Below are positions 1 through 8,831 of a DNA stretch of 40,850 nt, piece after piece (position 1 is the first letter of the stretch; the number at the start of each line of letters is the position of its first letter). A program made the position numbers and the translations under genes. Location: NCBI GenBank assembly GCA_002336485.1, contig DDCZ01000033.1:1-40850 (forward strand), read 5' to 3'. The notes beneath the pieces are model-generated. The model saw nothing but the letters and a program-made list of their open reading frames with translations. It did no database searches and had not been told where the DNA came from. This DNA is from Flavobacteriales bacterium UBA1993 (GTDB lineage Bacteria; Bacteroidota; Bacteroidia; Flavobacteriales_G; Salibacteraceae).

Positions 1-1267
1 TGCCAAGTGAAAAAACAGGAAGGTCTGCAACGTATACAAATGCACTATCCTCGGACAAACATCCGTTTCCATCGACAGCAGTTACGGTGTATCCACCCGT
101 TACTAAAACCTCGATGGCCATTGAGTCGGACCCATCAAACCAGCTTTGGACTGTGTGAGAGGCATCAACCCAAATGAGCCGTGTACCGCAGCTATCTTCA
201 GCAAGTTCAATCTCAGTTGGAATTACCGTGTGATGCTGTAGATTGACTTCATCAACGCCATCGCAAAAACCAGCTTCGCTTACCGTGACACTTATAAGTC
301 CAGAGTTTGTTGTTGTGGTCATTTGGGTAGTATCACCATTCGACCACTGGTAGGTAGTCCCAGCGTTTCCAGCGTTCAGTTGAACTTGATCTTCAGGACA
401 ATTTGTTTGATCAGGTCCCAGCGCAACGCTCAAGGTTTGAAGTTCTGCCAGAACCACGACTGTGTCACTATTCATGCAGCCATTGTCATCTGTTACGGTT
501 ACCGAGAGCGAGCCTACGCCATGTAAAGCGTTCGAAAACGAAGTACTCCCATCAGACCATAAATAATCATTTCCAACCGCCAAATTTAGGGCTAGGGAAT
601 CTCCTTCGCAGATGGCAGTATCGACTCCTAAATCAACAGATGGCAATTCCAGAACCTCCAACACCTTCACCAACGAATCTGAACATGAGTCGCCCGTAAC
701 GGTGAGTGTTACGTCGTAAGTTCCGGCCTCCGATACTGTAAACGTTGGCGATTGTGCGGTTGATGTTCCATCCGGCAAATCCCAAGCAAAGCTTAGGTTC
801 GACCCAATGCTATTGTTTGTAACAGAAACTTGCTCGCCCACACAAACCGTGTCTTCAGTAAAGTTGTATTGTGGAATTGCTGTAGGACAACACGCCCCTA
901 CTGGCAGCCAACCATAAGCAACAGATTGATATGCGTTGCCCAAATAACCACGCGCAGCTACAGTCCAATTTCCGTAAGGCACATTGCCTAATGTTACATT
1001 ATGGCTCCAAGATGTAAGAACACCAATTACAATTTGAGGGGAAGTATAATTGATATTAACCCAAATTGTGTCGTTGCCGTATGAATGCGTAATCGATGTA
1101 AGTGTATAGTTACCTGCATCATTCCAGCCTGTAATGGTCAGGGATGTGCTTGTACAGTTCAAAGGGTTGGATGGTGCAATAACCTGCCAAACGTCGACAG
1201 GAGGTTGCGCTTGAAGCACGCCCAATCCAAATAACGACAGAAAAATAACGGATAATAACTGCTTCAT
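1..1267 (-). CDS. Secreted PKD/Ig-like repeat protein (N-terminal part, cut by window edge)
   Basis: Reading the minus strand from an ATG at 1267 gives 422 codons with no stop, running off the left edge. The first 20 residues (MKQLLSVIFLSLFGLGVLQA, then QPP) are a clear signal peptide. After an N-terminal domain of about 120 residues come PKD-like modules, recognisable by phrases such as VCVGEQVSVTNNS, AGTYDVTLTV and the repeated pattern D-x-x-I/N-C-x-x-D...W-S-D/N-G. This layout is typical of large extracellular Bacteroidota proteins, often adhesins or T9SS cargo whose sorting domain lies at the C-terminus; that end is outside the window. The gene starts 28 bases after the fhs stop codon, so it may be co-transcribed with fhs. 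A TATTTTTG box at 1287-1294 could also give it its own promoter. The function is not identifiable beyond surface or secreted protein. Confidence 0.85.
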   Translation of the reverse strand, partial: MKQLLSVIFLSLFGLGVLQAQPPVDVWQVIAPSNPLNCTSTSLTITGWNDAGNYTLTSITHSYGNDTIWVNINYTSPQIVIGVLTSWSHNVTLGNVPYGNWTVAARGYLGNAYQSVAYGWLPVGACCPTAIPQYNFTEDTVCVGEQVSVTNNSIGSNLSFAWDLPDGTSTAQSPTFTVSEAGTYDVTLTVTGDSCSDSLVKVLEVLELPSVDLGVDTAICEGDSLALNLAVGNDYLWSDGSTSFSNALHGVGSLSVTVTDDNGCMNSDTVVVLAELQTLSVALGPDQTNCPEDQVQLNAGNAGTTYQWSNGDTTQMTTTTNSGLISVTVSEAGFCDGVDEVNLQHHTVIPTEIELAEDSCGTRLIWVDASHTVQSWFDGSDSMAIEVLVTGGYTVTAVDGNGCLSEDSAFVYVADLPVFSLG

Positions 1268-1295
1268 GTGTCTCAATTTTTTTTTGCAAAAATAA

Positions 1296-2963
1296 TTAGA
1301 AAAGGCCGGTAATTTCGCCCTCAGCGTTAATGTCGATATTCTCTGCTGCTGGGGTAGCTGGAAGTCCTGGCATTCGCATGATCTCGCCCGTAATTGGGAT
1401 CAGAAATCCGGCGCCAGCCGCAATCTCAATTTCTCGAACGGTAACGACAAAATCTTTTGGCCGACCGATAAGCGCGGGGTTGTCGGACAATGACTTCTGT
1501 GTTTTCGCAATACAGATCGGCAACTTGGTCAGGCCAAGGTCTACTATCTTTTTTAGATCTGACTTTGCCTTCGCCGTATAATCCACGGCTTCTGCTCCGT
1601 ATATGCGCTTGGCGATCATTTCAATTTTGTTCTCTACCGTTTCATCCAACGGATAGATCGGATTAAATGGTTCATCAAAACCATCGGCTAGTTCAGCCAC
1701 ATGACGTGCCAGTTCTTCTGCACCTTCGCCGCCCTTTCCCCAATGATCTGAAAGCACAGCTTTCACGCCCTTCGCGGCACATGCCTCAGCAATTATATCC
1801 AGCTCTTCCTGTGTATCGAGGGTGAATTTATTAATCGCCACTACCGCTGGAACTCCAAATTGCGCTATGTTTTCTAGGTGTTTTTCCAGGTTAACAACGC
1901 CCTTGCGCACCGCCTCAGGATCTGGCCCGTTCAATTCTTTCACAGGCTTTCCTCCGTGATACTTCAGCGCCCTGACCGTTGCAACCAATACCACTGCATT
2001 TGGATTTAACCCAGCTGCGCGGCATTTAATATCAAAGAATTTCTCCGCCCCAAGATCGAATCCGAAACCGGCCTCGGTAATAACATAATCTGAAACAGAC
2101 ATACCCATTTTTGTCGCAATAACTGAGTTTGTTCCCTGCGCAATGTTTGCAAATGGACCACCATGAATGATCGCTGGATTTCCCTCCAGTGTTTGAACGA
2201 GGTTAGGCTTGACTGCATCCTTCATTAACGCAGCCATGGCTCCATTCGCATTCAAGTCGCGCGCACAGATGGGCTTCTTATCGAATGTGTATCCAATGAA
2301 GATATTTCCCATTCGCTCTTTTAAGTCAGCAAGATCCTTGGAAAGGCAGAGAATGGCCATGATCTCAGATGCCGCTGTAATATCGAATCCCGTTTCGCGG
2401 GGAATCCCCATTCCAGCGCCGCCGAGACCAACCACCGTTTTGCGAAGTGCACGGTCATTCATATCCATTACGCGCTTCCAACTTACCGTTCGCGGGTCGA
2501 TATTCAGACTTCGTTTCTTACTTTGAATATTGTTATCAATGAGCGCCGACAGCAGATTGTGGGCCCGTTCGATGGCTGAAAAATCTCCTGTAAAGTGAAG
2601 GTTGATGTCTTCCATGGGAATTACTTGGCTGTAGCCTCCACCCGTCGCTCCGCCTTTCATTCCAAATACCGGCCCCAGTGACGGTTCTCGCAATACTACT
2701 GTAGTTTGCTTTCCAATTCGATTCAAACCCTCTGTTAACCCAATAGATGTTGTGGTTTTTCCTTCGCCAGCGGGAGTTGGAGAAATAGCAGAAACGAGTA
2801 CTAGCTTAGCATTTTGCAGCTTGCTTTCATCAATCAGATCGAGCGGCAGTTTGGCCTTGCCTTTTCCGTATAGCTCCAACAGATCCGATGGAATGTTGAG
2901 CTTCTTTGATATTTCTTGAATTGGTCGTAGAGTGGTCGCGTTGGCAATATCTAAATCTGTCAT
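1296..2963 (-). CDS. fhs: Formate--tetrahydrofolate ligase
   Basis: This 555-residue protein is full length for the family. It makes 10-formyltetrahydrofolate from formate, tetrahydrofolate and ATP in the cytoplasm, feeding purine synthesis and one-carbon metabolism. The N-terminal ATP-binding loop P-T-P-A-G-E-G-K-T-T-T is at residues 62-72. It is followed by the highly conserved stretches REPSLGPVFGMKGGATGGGY and NLHFTGDFSAI, and the C-terminal region keeps GEIMRMPGLPATP. The gene follows an outer-membrane-type protein after nine bases, an unusual partner. A TAACATTG box at 2968-2975 (RC of CAATGTTA), with a TTTG 17 bases upstream, ends four bases before this ATG, so the gene may have its own promoter inside the end of its neighbour. 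The identification is secure. Confidence 0.97.
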   Translation of the reverse strand: MTDLDIANATTLRPIQEISKKLNIPSDLLELYGKGKAKLPLDLIDESKLQNAKLVLVSAISPTPAGEGKTTTSIGLTEGLNRIGKQTTVVLREPSLGPVFGMKGGATGGGYSQVIPMEDINLHFTGDFSAIERAHNLLSALIDNNIQSKKRSLNIDPRTVSWKRVMDMNDRALRKTVVGLGGAGMGIPRETGFDITAASEIMAILCLSKDLADLKERMGNIFIGYTFDKKPICARDLNANGAMAALMKDAVKPNLVQTLEGNPAIIHGGPFANIAQGTNSVIATKMGMSVSDYVITEAGFGFDLGAEKFFDIKCRAAGLNPNAVVLVATVRALKYHGGKPVKELNGPDPEAVRKGVVNLEKHLENIAQFGVPAVVAINKFTLDTQEELDIIAEACAAKGVKAVLSDHWGKGGEGAEELARHVAELADGFDEPFNPIYPLDETVENKIEMIAKRIYGAEAVDYTAKAKSDLKKIVDLGLTKLPICIAKTQKSLSDNPALIGRPKDFVVTVREIEIAAGAGFLIPITGEIMRMPGLPATPAAENIDINAEGEITGLF

Positions 2964-2972
2964 GCTGCAATG

Positions 2973-3620
2973 TTATTGCAAAAGCACGGTTCCAAACGAA
3001 AGTCCGAGCCGAAAATCTGGAATTAAAAATGCTCCAGCAGACCCTAAACACAAACCAAGACCAAGTCCAATGCTTTGATCAATAACCAATCTGTTCTTCA
3101 CATATTGAAATCCGAGCATGCCTCCAAGAATGTGAGAATTGCTGACAACCCGACTCTGACCAAACTGACTGATGAGCCCTGGATCGAAGGTGTCGTCGTA
3201 TTTGTACTTATAATAACCACCCAAATGAAAACCTTCGGCGTATCGTTTTTCATTGTTCTTATCAAAAAGATAAAATGTGGGATCTATACGCACCGAAAAC
3301 ATGTCCGTACGAGTTTGACTCGTTTGCCACGGACGGGCGTAAAAGTAGTTGAGCTCAATGCCTACTGAAACTCTGCGATGAAAGGCATAATCGAGCCGTG
3401 AATTGAAAGACCCTAACCTTCCCTGTGTAATCGGAAACAGTAGAATCGACATAGGACGAATCCGATATGTAAGTCTATAAGGGTCCGTGGGCACCACGTC
3501 AAAACCAGAAACGTCAATCGGACTTTCCTCCTTGGAACCAAGATCTTGAGCTTCTGCCTCATGGCAAATGCCTGCAAACAAAAGCGAACAAACTATGACT
3601 GAGAATATTCTTGGCCTCAT
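2973..3620 (-). CDS. Predicted outer-membrane beta-barrel-like protein
   Basis: The 215-residue product has a signal peptide (about residues 1-24, ending H-E-A-E-A-Q). The rest is made of short alternating segments rich in Tyr, Arg and Gly (for example RLDYAFHRRVSVGIELNYFY and EGFHLGGYYKYKYDD), with LGLSFGTVLLQ at the C-terminus. That is the pattern of a small beta-barrel or conserved secreted protein of Bacteroidota (DUF3575-like in style, but I cannot assign a family). A TAGTTTTG box at 3628-3635 lies seven bases upstream of the ATG and may be its -7 element, although no TTG is seen at the -33 position. The gene precedes fhs with a nine-base gap. The function is unknown. Confidence 0.75.
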   Translation of the reverse strand: MRPRIFSVIVCSLLFAGICHEAEAQDLGSKEESPIDVSGFDVVPTDPYRLTYRIRPMSILLFPITQGRLGSFNSRLDYAFHRRVSVGIELNYFYARPWQTSQTRTDMFSVRIDPTFYLFDKNNEKRYAEGFHLGGYYKYKYDDTFDPGLISQFGQSRVVSNSHILGGMLGFQYVKNRLVIDQSIGLGLGLCLGSAGAFLIPDFRLGLSFGTVLLQ

Positions 3621-3692
3621 GAGATTGCAAAACTACATTTTGATCATCTAAAACTTGACCTTGTTTCCGGTACGAATTGAAAGCTAGAACAG

Positions 3693-4085
3693 CTAATCCG
3701 TAACCTTGAAGATTTCTCCTTCCAGAATCATAGGGCTCAAATTAGCGGAGGTTTGCTGGATGTAAGAATTGTCCTTGGTTTCGATAATCTTGACTGTGAG
3801 GATCAGTTCCTCTAATCCATGCATGCCTTCATCGGCCTCTCTGCTCATAAGCTGCAACGTATATGTGCAATCATCCAACCACTCGACCTGTAGTTTTGAA
3901 CGAGAGCCCATTTTTTCATTCTCCTCGATCTGAACGTTTCCTATTCGTTCAATATGCGTGATCCCAGAAACGGAATCCTCCAAGATGAACGTACCATCAT
4001 GAAATTGGCTACAATTAGGTGTCTGAGCCTGAATCTTCACCAACGCCATAAATGTCATTGTACATATTAAAAGTGACTTCATCAT
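3693..4085 (-). CDS. Small secreted protein of unknown function
   Basis: The protein is 130 residues if it starts at the ATG at 4085; an ATG at 4103 would add six residues and overlap the upstream gene by 17 bases. The chosen start gives a short basic N-terminus and a hydrophobic signal (SLLICTMTFMALVKIQA) with likely cleavage before Q-T-P. The mature part contains two Cys residues (C-S-Q-F-H-D-G-T-F and D-D-C-T-Y-T-L) and looks like a small beta protein. The phrase FHDGTF...W-x-D-D-C-T-Y-T-L resembles a family of short periplasmic DNA-binding-annotated proteins in Flavobacteriia, but I cannot prove the match. It follows the NTF2-like gene at the stop codon (one base between TAA and ATG), so translation is probably coupled. 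Confidence 0.75.
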   Translation of the reverse strand: MMKSLLICTMTFMALVKIQAQTPNCSQFHDGTFILEDSVSGITHIERIGNVQIEENEKMGSRSKLQVEWLDDCTYTLQLMSREADEGMHGLEELILTVKIIETKDNSYIQQTSANLSPMILEGEIFKVTD

Positions 4086-4086
4086 C

Positions 4087-4551
4087 TTACTGTTGGGCTT
4101 CATATCTATCGAGGAGTGAATTGGTTTGTTTTATCAATTTCGATCTGAAAAACGATGTCCACCCGATCATCCTTCCCGAAAAACCCATGGCTTGAGTTGC
4201 CCAACGATGCACATTGAACTCATCGAGATGCGATATGATTTTTGAATCTTGGACCTTAAATTTTGCGTGGATGATGTTGTGCACTGGCCTGGCCGAAGAA
4301 CCAAAGTTATAATGCGCCTCCCACGTGGCTGAACCAGTTTGTCCGTCGCACACAATGTCCTTGGCGGTAACTGTGAATTTCTTTCCCTTTTGGGATTCGA
4401 CAAGCATGCGCCACATATTGTGGGCGCGCTTTCCCTTTAGCGGACCAAATGCTGGATCGGCAAACCACACATCATCATGATAACATGCTACCATTCTTTC
4501 TGCATCTAATTCAGAAAATGCCTGATAAAACTCTTTTATAACATTGGACAT
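4087..4551 (-). CDS. NTF2-like / SnoaL-type domain protein
   Basis: This 154-residue protein has the cone-shaped NTF2-like fold signature: an N-terminal helix with FYQAFSELDAERMVACYHDD, then FADPAFGPLKGK, and beta strands with ATWEAHYNF and HNIIHAKFKVQDSKIISHLDEFN. SnoaL-like members of this fold are small ligand-binding proteins or enzymes of varied function, often annotated as nuclear transport factor 2 family proteins, and catalysis cannot be inferred here. It starts 17 bases after the deacylase stop codon on the same strand. A TACTTTTA box at 4556-4563 (read on the minus strand) ends four bases before the ATG and could be a weak promoter for this and the next gene. Confidence 0.85.
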   Translation of the reverse strand: MSNVIKEFYQAFSELDAERMVACYHDDVWFADPAFGPLKGKRAHNMWRMLVESQKGKKFTVTAKDIVCDGQTGSATWEAHYNFGSSARPVHNIIHAKFKVQDSKIISHLDEFNVHRWATQAMGFSGRMIGWTSFFRSKLIKQTNSLLDRYEAQQ

Positions 4552-4568
4552 TGGCTAAAAGTAATGGT

Positions 4569-5777
4569 TCACTCAAAAGCTGCGCGAAACCATGCTTCAT
4601 TTTGATACTCGTTATATCGAGCAGCAGCCTCACGATTCCTTACTTCCAGGTACTCTTTATTCCATGTTTTGCTTCTGTATCCCATCAAATGGAACAGCTG
4701 TTTTGCGAAGACTCGAGCCACTCTTTTGTTTACTCTTAGGACATCTTTATCCTTCGACTTCCATGAAATCCCAGGAAGCAACGGCAGCAATTTATCTATG
4801 CGATGCTTTCTGCAAAATGCGGATACTAATAGAAAGGATTTTGGGATTTTTCGTACGGCAAAAAAACCGTCGTTTCCTTGATTTTGGTACAAGGGCATAA
4901 ACAACCTAGAGGCATGGTCCGCGACGACATCTGCACCATTCGAATTTGCCAAAACGGTTCCCTTTTTTATATCTTGAAAGTTTAGGAAACCCGGAGTCAT
5001 TACAAACTTCTCTTCCTTCGAAATCTCGTAGCGATAGTATATTTCAAAAATGTCTTTCAGGTGGGTGGTGCGCGACGAAAGTTGATTATAGTAAGGCTTA
5101 ACATCAAAGTCTTTCTTTTCAATAATTCCGGCCTGATGCATGCTCAAATAGGCAAATGCCATGTGATTCTCATACGATTCAACGTTGTTGTGCGAGCCAG
5201 CCTCGTATCCAAAAGCGACAAACCCGCGCTCGTTTATCAAACTCAATAAAGGTCCGTCTAAGTATTCCTCAATTCCGAGAATGATGGGAACGGGAAACTG
5301 CTCCGTGAACTTTCGGTTCAAGAGGCTATCGTTCACTGTAAGGAAAGGGACTGTTTCGCTTGAGGTTGTGTGTAAATCAATAAAGTAGAATGGCCCTTTT
5401 GAGGAAGACATTATTTGTTCGATGCAGGCATTCAGTTCACGCTGCTCTTGCATATCCTCATTTTCGTTCGGACTCGAGTCGAGCACCTCCATTCTTTCAG
5501 AGGTCCACATCCTATTCAAATCTTGTTTATGAAACCGTTCGCCTCGCTGGAGTGCCCAGAGGTTTCCACTTAGGGCATATACCTGCCCATGAATTGGTGT
5601 AGCTTTCAACCTCAAGTCTTCCATTACTTGATGCAGGGCATATACTCCCGAAGGTTCGTTTCCGTGTATGCCTGCAGTAAAAATCATCGTCGGTCCATCT
5701 GAATCGCCGTCCAAATGACCTATGACTCGATCGACCTCAATGGACTTCCCTAACGCCTCGCTTTTTAACTCAATCAT
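4569..5777 (-). CDS. AstE/AspA-type zinc deacylase (succinylglutamate desuccinylase/aspartoacylase family)
   Basis: The 402-residue protein belongs to the M14-like AstE/AspA group of zinc amidohydrolases that split N-acyl or amide bonds of amino-acid derivatives. Counting two extra residues that a TTG start at 5783 would add, the zinc-site motif G-I-H-G-N-E-P-S-G gives His40 and Glu43, the third ligand is His138 in D-L-H-T-T-S, and Glu194 in G-Y-E-A-G-S is the probable catalytic acid. D-L-N-R at 88-91 is the usual substrate-binding motif. About 180 C-terminal residues form an extra region. I chose the ATG at 5777, which overlaps the upstream GCS2-CBS gene by eight bases and implies translational coupling. 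The pairing with an amidoligase suggests that one makes and the other cleaves a gamma-glutamyl or N-acyl amide; that is inference, and the substrate is unknown. Confidence 0.9.
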   Translation of the reverse strand: MIELKSEALGKSIEVDRVIGHLDGDSDGPTMIFTAGIHGNEPSGVYALHQVMEDLRLKATPIHGQVYALSGNLWALQRGERFHKQDLNRMWTSERMEVLDSSPNENEDMQEQRELNACIEQIMSSSKGPFYFIDLHTTSSETVPFLTVNDSLLNRKFTEQFPVPIILGIEEYLDGPLLSLINERGFVAFGYEAGSHNNVESYENHMAFAYLSMHQAGIIEKKDFDVKPYYNQLSSRTTHLKDIFEIYYRYEISKEEKFVMTPGFLNFQDIKKGTVLANSNGADVVADHASRLFMPLYQNQGNDGFFAVRKIPKSFLLVSAFCRKHRIDKLLPLLPGISWKSKDKDVLRVNKRVARVFAKQLFHLMGYRSKTWNKEYLEVRNREAAARYNEYQNEAWFRAAFE

Positions 5778-7638
5778 GGTCAAATGCAGTCACGTCCTTT
5801 ATGGTGATTATCCCGACTAGGTGTGCTCCTTGCACAACCGGTAGGCAGCCAAATTCCCGTTCTTTCATAACTCGAATCGCGTCCGAAATATTTGTCTTAG
5901 GTGAGGTCGTTTCAATTGATTTTGTCATGATGTCCTTTACTAGCTTATCGCTGTGATCATTGCCCTGAGCCTTAAATCGTTGTAGATGTGTCCAAGTAAG
6001 TAATCCGCACAAATTTCCATCTTCATCCTCCACCGGAACGTGATGAACTCCTTTCCATTCCATGATACTTGTCGCCAATTCTGCGAGATCTGTTTCGCGG
6101 ACAGTTAATAAGAGTGTTGACATGATATGCTGGACTTGTGAGGCAGATTCATGTGTTTCCAAATTTGGATTTACAGGCCCCCAATCGTGCACAGGGGTTT
6201 CGCGAACCTGATTCTCGTGCATAGTCTTGGTTAAGGCCAGCAACGCATCGTCTCTAGTCAACGTTTTCCTCAGGTTTCGATAGTTCGTCGTGGTCCATTG
6301 TGCACCTGTATGACCTGCATTTCGTTTTTCAATTATCTGAAGAAGCCGATCGGCATCTCGTTGATCAATGTTGGATTTCAATAAACCATCGTAGGCCATT
6401 GGTAACAATTCCTTTGAAACCAAGTCTCGCACAGAAATTAACGAGCCGAGCCAACTCATCACGGAGGCCTTTCCTGTCCTAGCCGCCTTTATGAAATTAT
6501 CCTTCGCTTCACGAAAGTCCATGACCGCCTCGATATCATCAAACTGCGACGGCCGGCCTTTCATAAGGCCTACCCAAAATGCGAAATTTGCCATCTCATC
6601 TATGACAGTTGGCCCAGATGGGATGTATCTATTCTCAATTCGAACATGAGGTCGCCCATTTCCGACCCCATAACAGGGTCGATTCCATCGGTAGATTGTG
6701 CCATTGTGCAAGCTCAGCGCAGGTAGCTTGGGTATTATCCCTTTGTCTAATTGCTCCAATGAGTTCAACTCAATTTCACGATCAAGAATGATCTTGTATC
6801 GCGCAATTTCATTCTTAAAGAGATCCACGATTGAGCCTGCTGCCCATTTGTCTCCAAATGTGACGCGTGCCTGTTGCTCCACCAGGGCATAAGACGATAG
6901 ACGCGTATCGATACTCTGCTGAAACAAGGCTATTCTAGTCTCGCTCCATAACTCACGACCGAGTAACAACGGTGAATTTGAGCTTAGCGCGAGCACTGGA
7001 CCTGCAATGGCTTGTGACCAATTATAGCTTTTAATGAAATCGTCTGGATCTATCTGAAGGTGCATTTGAAAGCTCGTATTGCATGCCTCGAACAATACAG
7101 AGTCATGCACAATGTTGAGCTCATCCACGCCACGTATGTTTAATTCGAAGTCATCGCCTCTTAATTCCCGCATGCGATCATTAAGCGCGGCGTAACGAGG
7201 GTTTGGAGTCATGTAGTCCATCTCCAACTCTACCTTGCTAATGGTCGGCAATATCCCAACTAAAATGGTTTTTATATCTCGCTCATCCCCACACCTACGT
7301 GCCTTTTCGAGCAGCTCCATCAATTGCGTTTCGAGCAATGTGAAGCAATCATCCTTCAGCTCAAAAGGATCAAGGTTGATTTCGATGTTGTATCGGGCGA
7401 GCTCAGTTGTAAAATGCGGATCGTTTACAGCATCGATGATAATTCCAGCATCTTTTGACGGCCGCCAATTGGAGTTCACGAGACAAAACTCCTGCTCTGC
7501 CCCTATTCTTGAAATGTTCTTTTCAACCAGGCCTTCATCGAGCATGCGCTCTAAGGCCTTTACGTCATCTAATAGATTTCGAATGAATTCGATTCGACTC
7601 TTTTCAGAAACGTCTAGTGCGATTTTCTTTTCACCCAT
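5770..7638 (-). CDS. GCS2-family amidoligase (glutamate-cysteine ligase-like) fused to a C-terminal CBS pair
   Basis: The ATG at 7638 gives 622 residues beginning MGEKKIALD. An upstream extension to 7740 is open but looks like non-coding leader. Residues 40-430 form a carboxylate-amine ligase of the GCS2 glutamate-cysteine ligase superfamily, with the metal/ATP-binding G-A-E-Q-E-F motif at 46-51, the central ELNIRGVDELNIVHDS and MHLQIDPDDF, and HVRIENRYIPSGPTVIDEMA near the end of the domain. The last 120 residues are two CBS domains (VQHIMSTLLLTVRETD... and VKDIMTKSIETTSPKT...), which usually bind adenine nucleotides and may sense energy state. True gamma-glutamylcysteine synthesis is not proven; no glutathione synthetase lies next to it. 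The stop codon overlaps the deacylase start by eight bases. A TATTTTTG box at 7684-7691 is a possible -7 element. Confidence 0.88.
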   Translation of the reverse strand: MGEKKIALDVSEKSRIEFIRNLLDDVKALERMLDEGLVEKNISRIGAEQEFCLVNSNWRPSKDAGIIIDAVNDPHFTTELARYNIEINLDPFELKDDCFTLLETQLMELLEKARRCGDERDIKTILVGILPTISKVELEMDYMTPNPRYAALNDRMRELRGDDFELNIRGVDELNIVHDSVLFEACNTSFQMHLQIDPDDFIKSYNWSQAIAGPVLALSSNSPLLLGRELWSETRIALFQQSIDTRLSSYALVEQQARVTFGDKWAAGSIVDLFKNEIARYKIILDREIELNSLEQLDKGIIPKLPALSLHNGTIYRWNRPCYGVGNGRPHVRIENRYIPSGPTVIDEMANFAFWVGLMKGRPSQFDDIEAVMDFREAKDNFIKAARTGKASVMSWLGSLISVRDLVSKELLPMAYDGLLKSNIDQRDADRLLQIIEKRNAGHTGAQWTTTNYRNLRKTLTRDDALLALTKTMHENQVRETPVHDWGPVNPNLETHESASQVQHIMSTLLLTVRETDLAELATSIMEWKGVHHVPVEDEDGNLCGLLTWTHLQRFKAQGNDHSDKLVKDIMTKSIETTSPKTNISDAIRVMKEREFGCLPVVQGAHLVGIITIKDVTAFDHD

Positions 7639-7683
7639 TTGTTTGACTTTAGGCTTGTGTCTGCAATACGCGAACAACTGGAC

Positions 7684-7691
7684 CAAAAATA
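7684..7691 (-). promoter_or_regulatory. Possible -7 promoter box ahead of the GCS2-CBS gene
   Basis: The minus strand reads TATTTTTG, matching the Bacteroidota -7 consensus TAnnTTTG, about 45 bases upstream of the ATG at 7638. No TTG is seen 17-23 bases further upstream, so this rests on the -7 box alone. Confidence 0.35.
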
Positions 7692-7788
7692 TATGGGTGA
7701 TTGAATGAAAGGTATGACACGCATCATTGAATGGTACCAAACCGCTCAGGTTCTCCCTTTTGGCAATGTGACTATTTCCGCACCACTA

Positions 7789-8388
7789 CTAAGTTTGTTC
7801 GAGGTCCGAAATCCACTTATGGCCTTGCATAGCATGATAGCCGGAGATTTGTCGCATAAGGTCAGTCACAGATGTAGCCACAAGAACCATGTCGTGCGCG
7901 TCTTGTTTCAGAAAACCATATTCTACCATGTTCTTCATCTGCGCCGCCAGGGCATCATAGTATCCGAGCACATTTAGAATTGCGATGGGTTTTTTATGCA
8001 ATCCGAGCTGTCCCCACGTAATCATTTCAAACAATTCTTCGAAGGTCCCATATCCGCCGGGTAAGGCAACAAACGCATCACTGAGCTCGTGCATCATCGC
8101 TTTGCGCTCGTGCATGTTATCCACCATGTGCATTTCCGTCAATGCATCATGAGCCACCTCTTTTGCAGCCAGGAAGGTTGGTAGCACTCCTATGGCTTTT
8201 CCGTTGTGGATCAGTACTTCATTGGCAATATGCCCCATCAATCCAACTTTTGCTCCGCCATAAATCAATTGGATGTTGTTATCTGCGAAACGCTTTCCTA
8301 GTTCGCGCGCAGCCAATTCAAATTCGGGTTTGGTGCCTGAACTTGAACCGCAGTAGACAGCGACGGATTGGATTTTAGATGAAGCCAT
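7789..8388 (-). CDS. LOG-family protein (TIGR00730 Rossmann-fold nucleotide phosphoribohydrolase)
   Basis: This 199-residue cytoplasmic protein matches the LOG/YvdD family, whose members hydrolyse nucleoside 5'-monophosphates (in plants, cytokinin riboside monophosphates) to base plus ribose 5-phosphate. The family hallmark PGGxGTxxE is present as P-G-G-Y-G-T-F-E-E at 110-118, and the second conserved motif M-x-x-R-K is M-H-E-R-K at 92-96. The N-terminal VAVYCGSSSG is the first Rossmann strand and loop. It lies 150 bases upstream of the GCS2-CBS gene on the same strand. A TACATTCG box (8409-8416, minus strand) sits 20 bases upstream of the start. The in vivo substrate is not known. Confidence 0.93.
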   Translation of the reverse strand: MASSKIQSVAVYCGSSSGTKPEFELAARELGKRFADNNIQLIYGGAKVGLMGHIANEVLIHNGKAIGVLPTFLAAKEVAHDALTEMHMVDNMHERKAMMHELSDAFVALPGGYGTFEELFEMITWGQLGLHKKPIAILNVLGYYDALAAQMKNMVEYGFLKQDAHDMVLVATSVTDLMRQISGYHAMQGHKWISDLEQT

Positions 8389-8429
8389 GCATTATGATTT
8401 TGGGTTGGCGAATGTATACAAGCGATCAA

Positions 8430-8831
8430 CTATGGTCTAATTCTTACGGCCTTGGATGAGGTGAATTTCCTTTGGTCGATTGAAAATCGCATTTTTTCAA
8501 AAGCAAGATTAAGGGCCTGGCGTCGCGGCATTATTTCCTCCCAAAGCCTTATATGCCAACGAATGGGGATAAAATGACCAAGCATAATCAAACGTTTACA
8601 AATACTTGCTTTCGATATTAAACAGGTAATAACCGAATCGAGTTTGGAGCTCGCCATTCCTTTGTGCCATCGTTCTTTTCGAAGTGATTCAAGTTGTGAA
8701 TTCATCATGTACAAGTCAACAGAAGTAATAGAAAGCCAGAGGCGTATGATCAAGGACTGCTGTACATCTATCTGACTCACATCATCACGAGAATCGAGCA
8801 AATTATTTAATAACCATTTAAAACGCACCAT
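8430..8831 (-). CDS. Doubtful 133-codon reading frame in the gap before ssb
   Basis: The 444-base stretch between the LOG gene (8388) and ssb (8833) carries one long frame on the minus strand, ATG at 8831 to TAG at 8430. The translation is basic, rich in Arg, Lys, Leu and Ile, and helical in character (LWEEIMPRRQALNLAFEKMR), with no signal peptide and no family I recognise. Against it: its start codon lies one base from the ssb start codon on the opposite strand, so both genes would need promoters inside each other. A shorter version from the ATG at 8708 (92 codons) would leave a normal intergenic space. The plus strand here has no credible frame. The stretch may instead be non-coding, or a decayed gene. 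Confidence 0.33.
   Translation of the reverse strand: MVRFKWLLNNLLDSRDDVSQIDVQQSLIIRLWLSITSVDLYMMNSQLESLRKERWHKGMASSKLDSVITCLISKASICKRLIMLGHFIPIRWHIRLWEEIMPRRQALNLAFEKMRFSIDQRKFTSSKAVRIRP

Noticed and set aside
323..699. Plus-strand frames at the left edge
   Set aside because: The minus strand here encodes a continuous secreted PKD-type protein from 1267 to the edge, with signal peptide.
7235..7708. 157-codon plus-strand frame with Ser-rich translation
   Set aside because: It is antisense to the GCS2 domain and has the typical serine-rich composition of a shadow frame.
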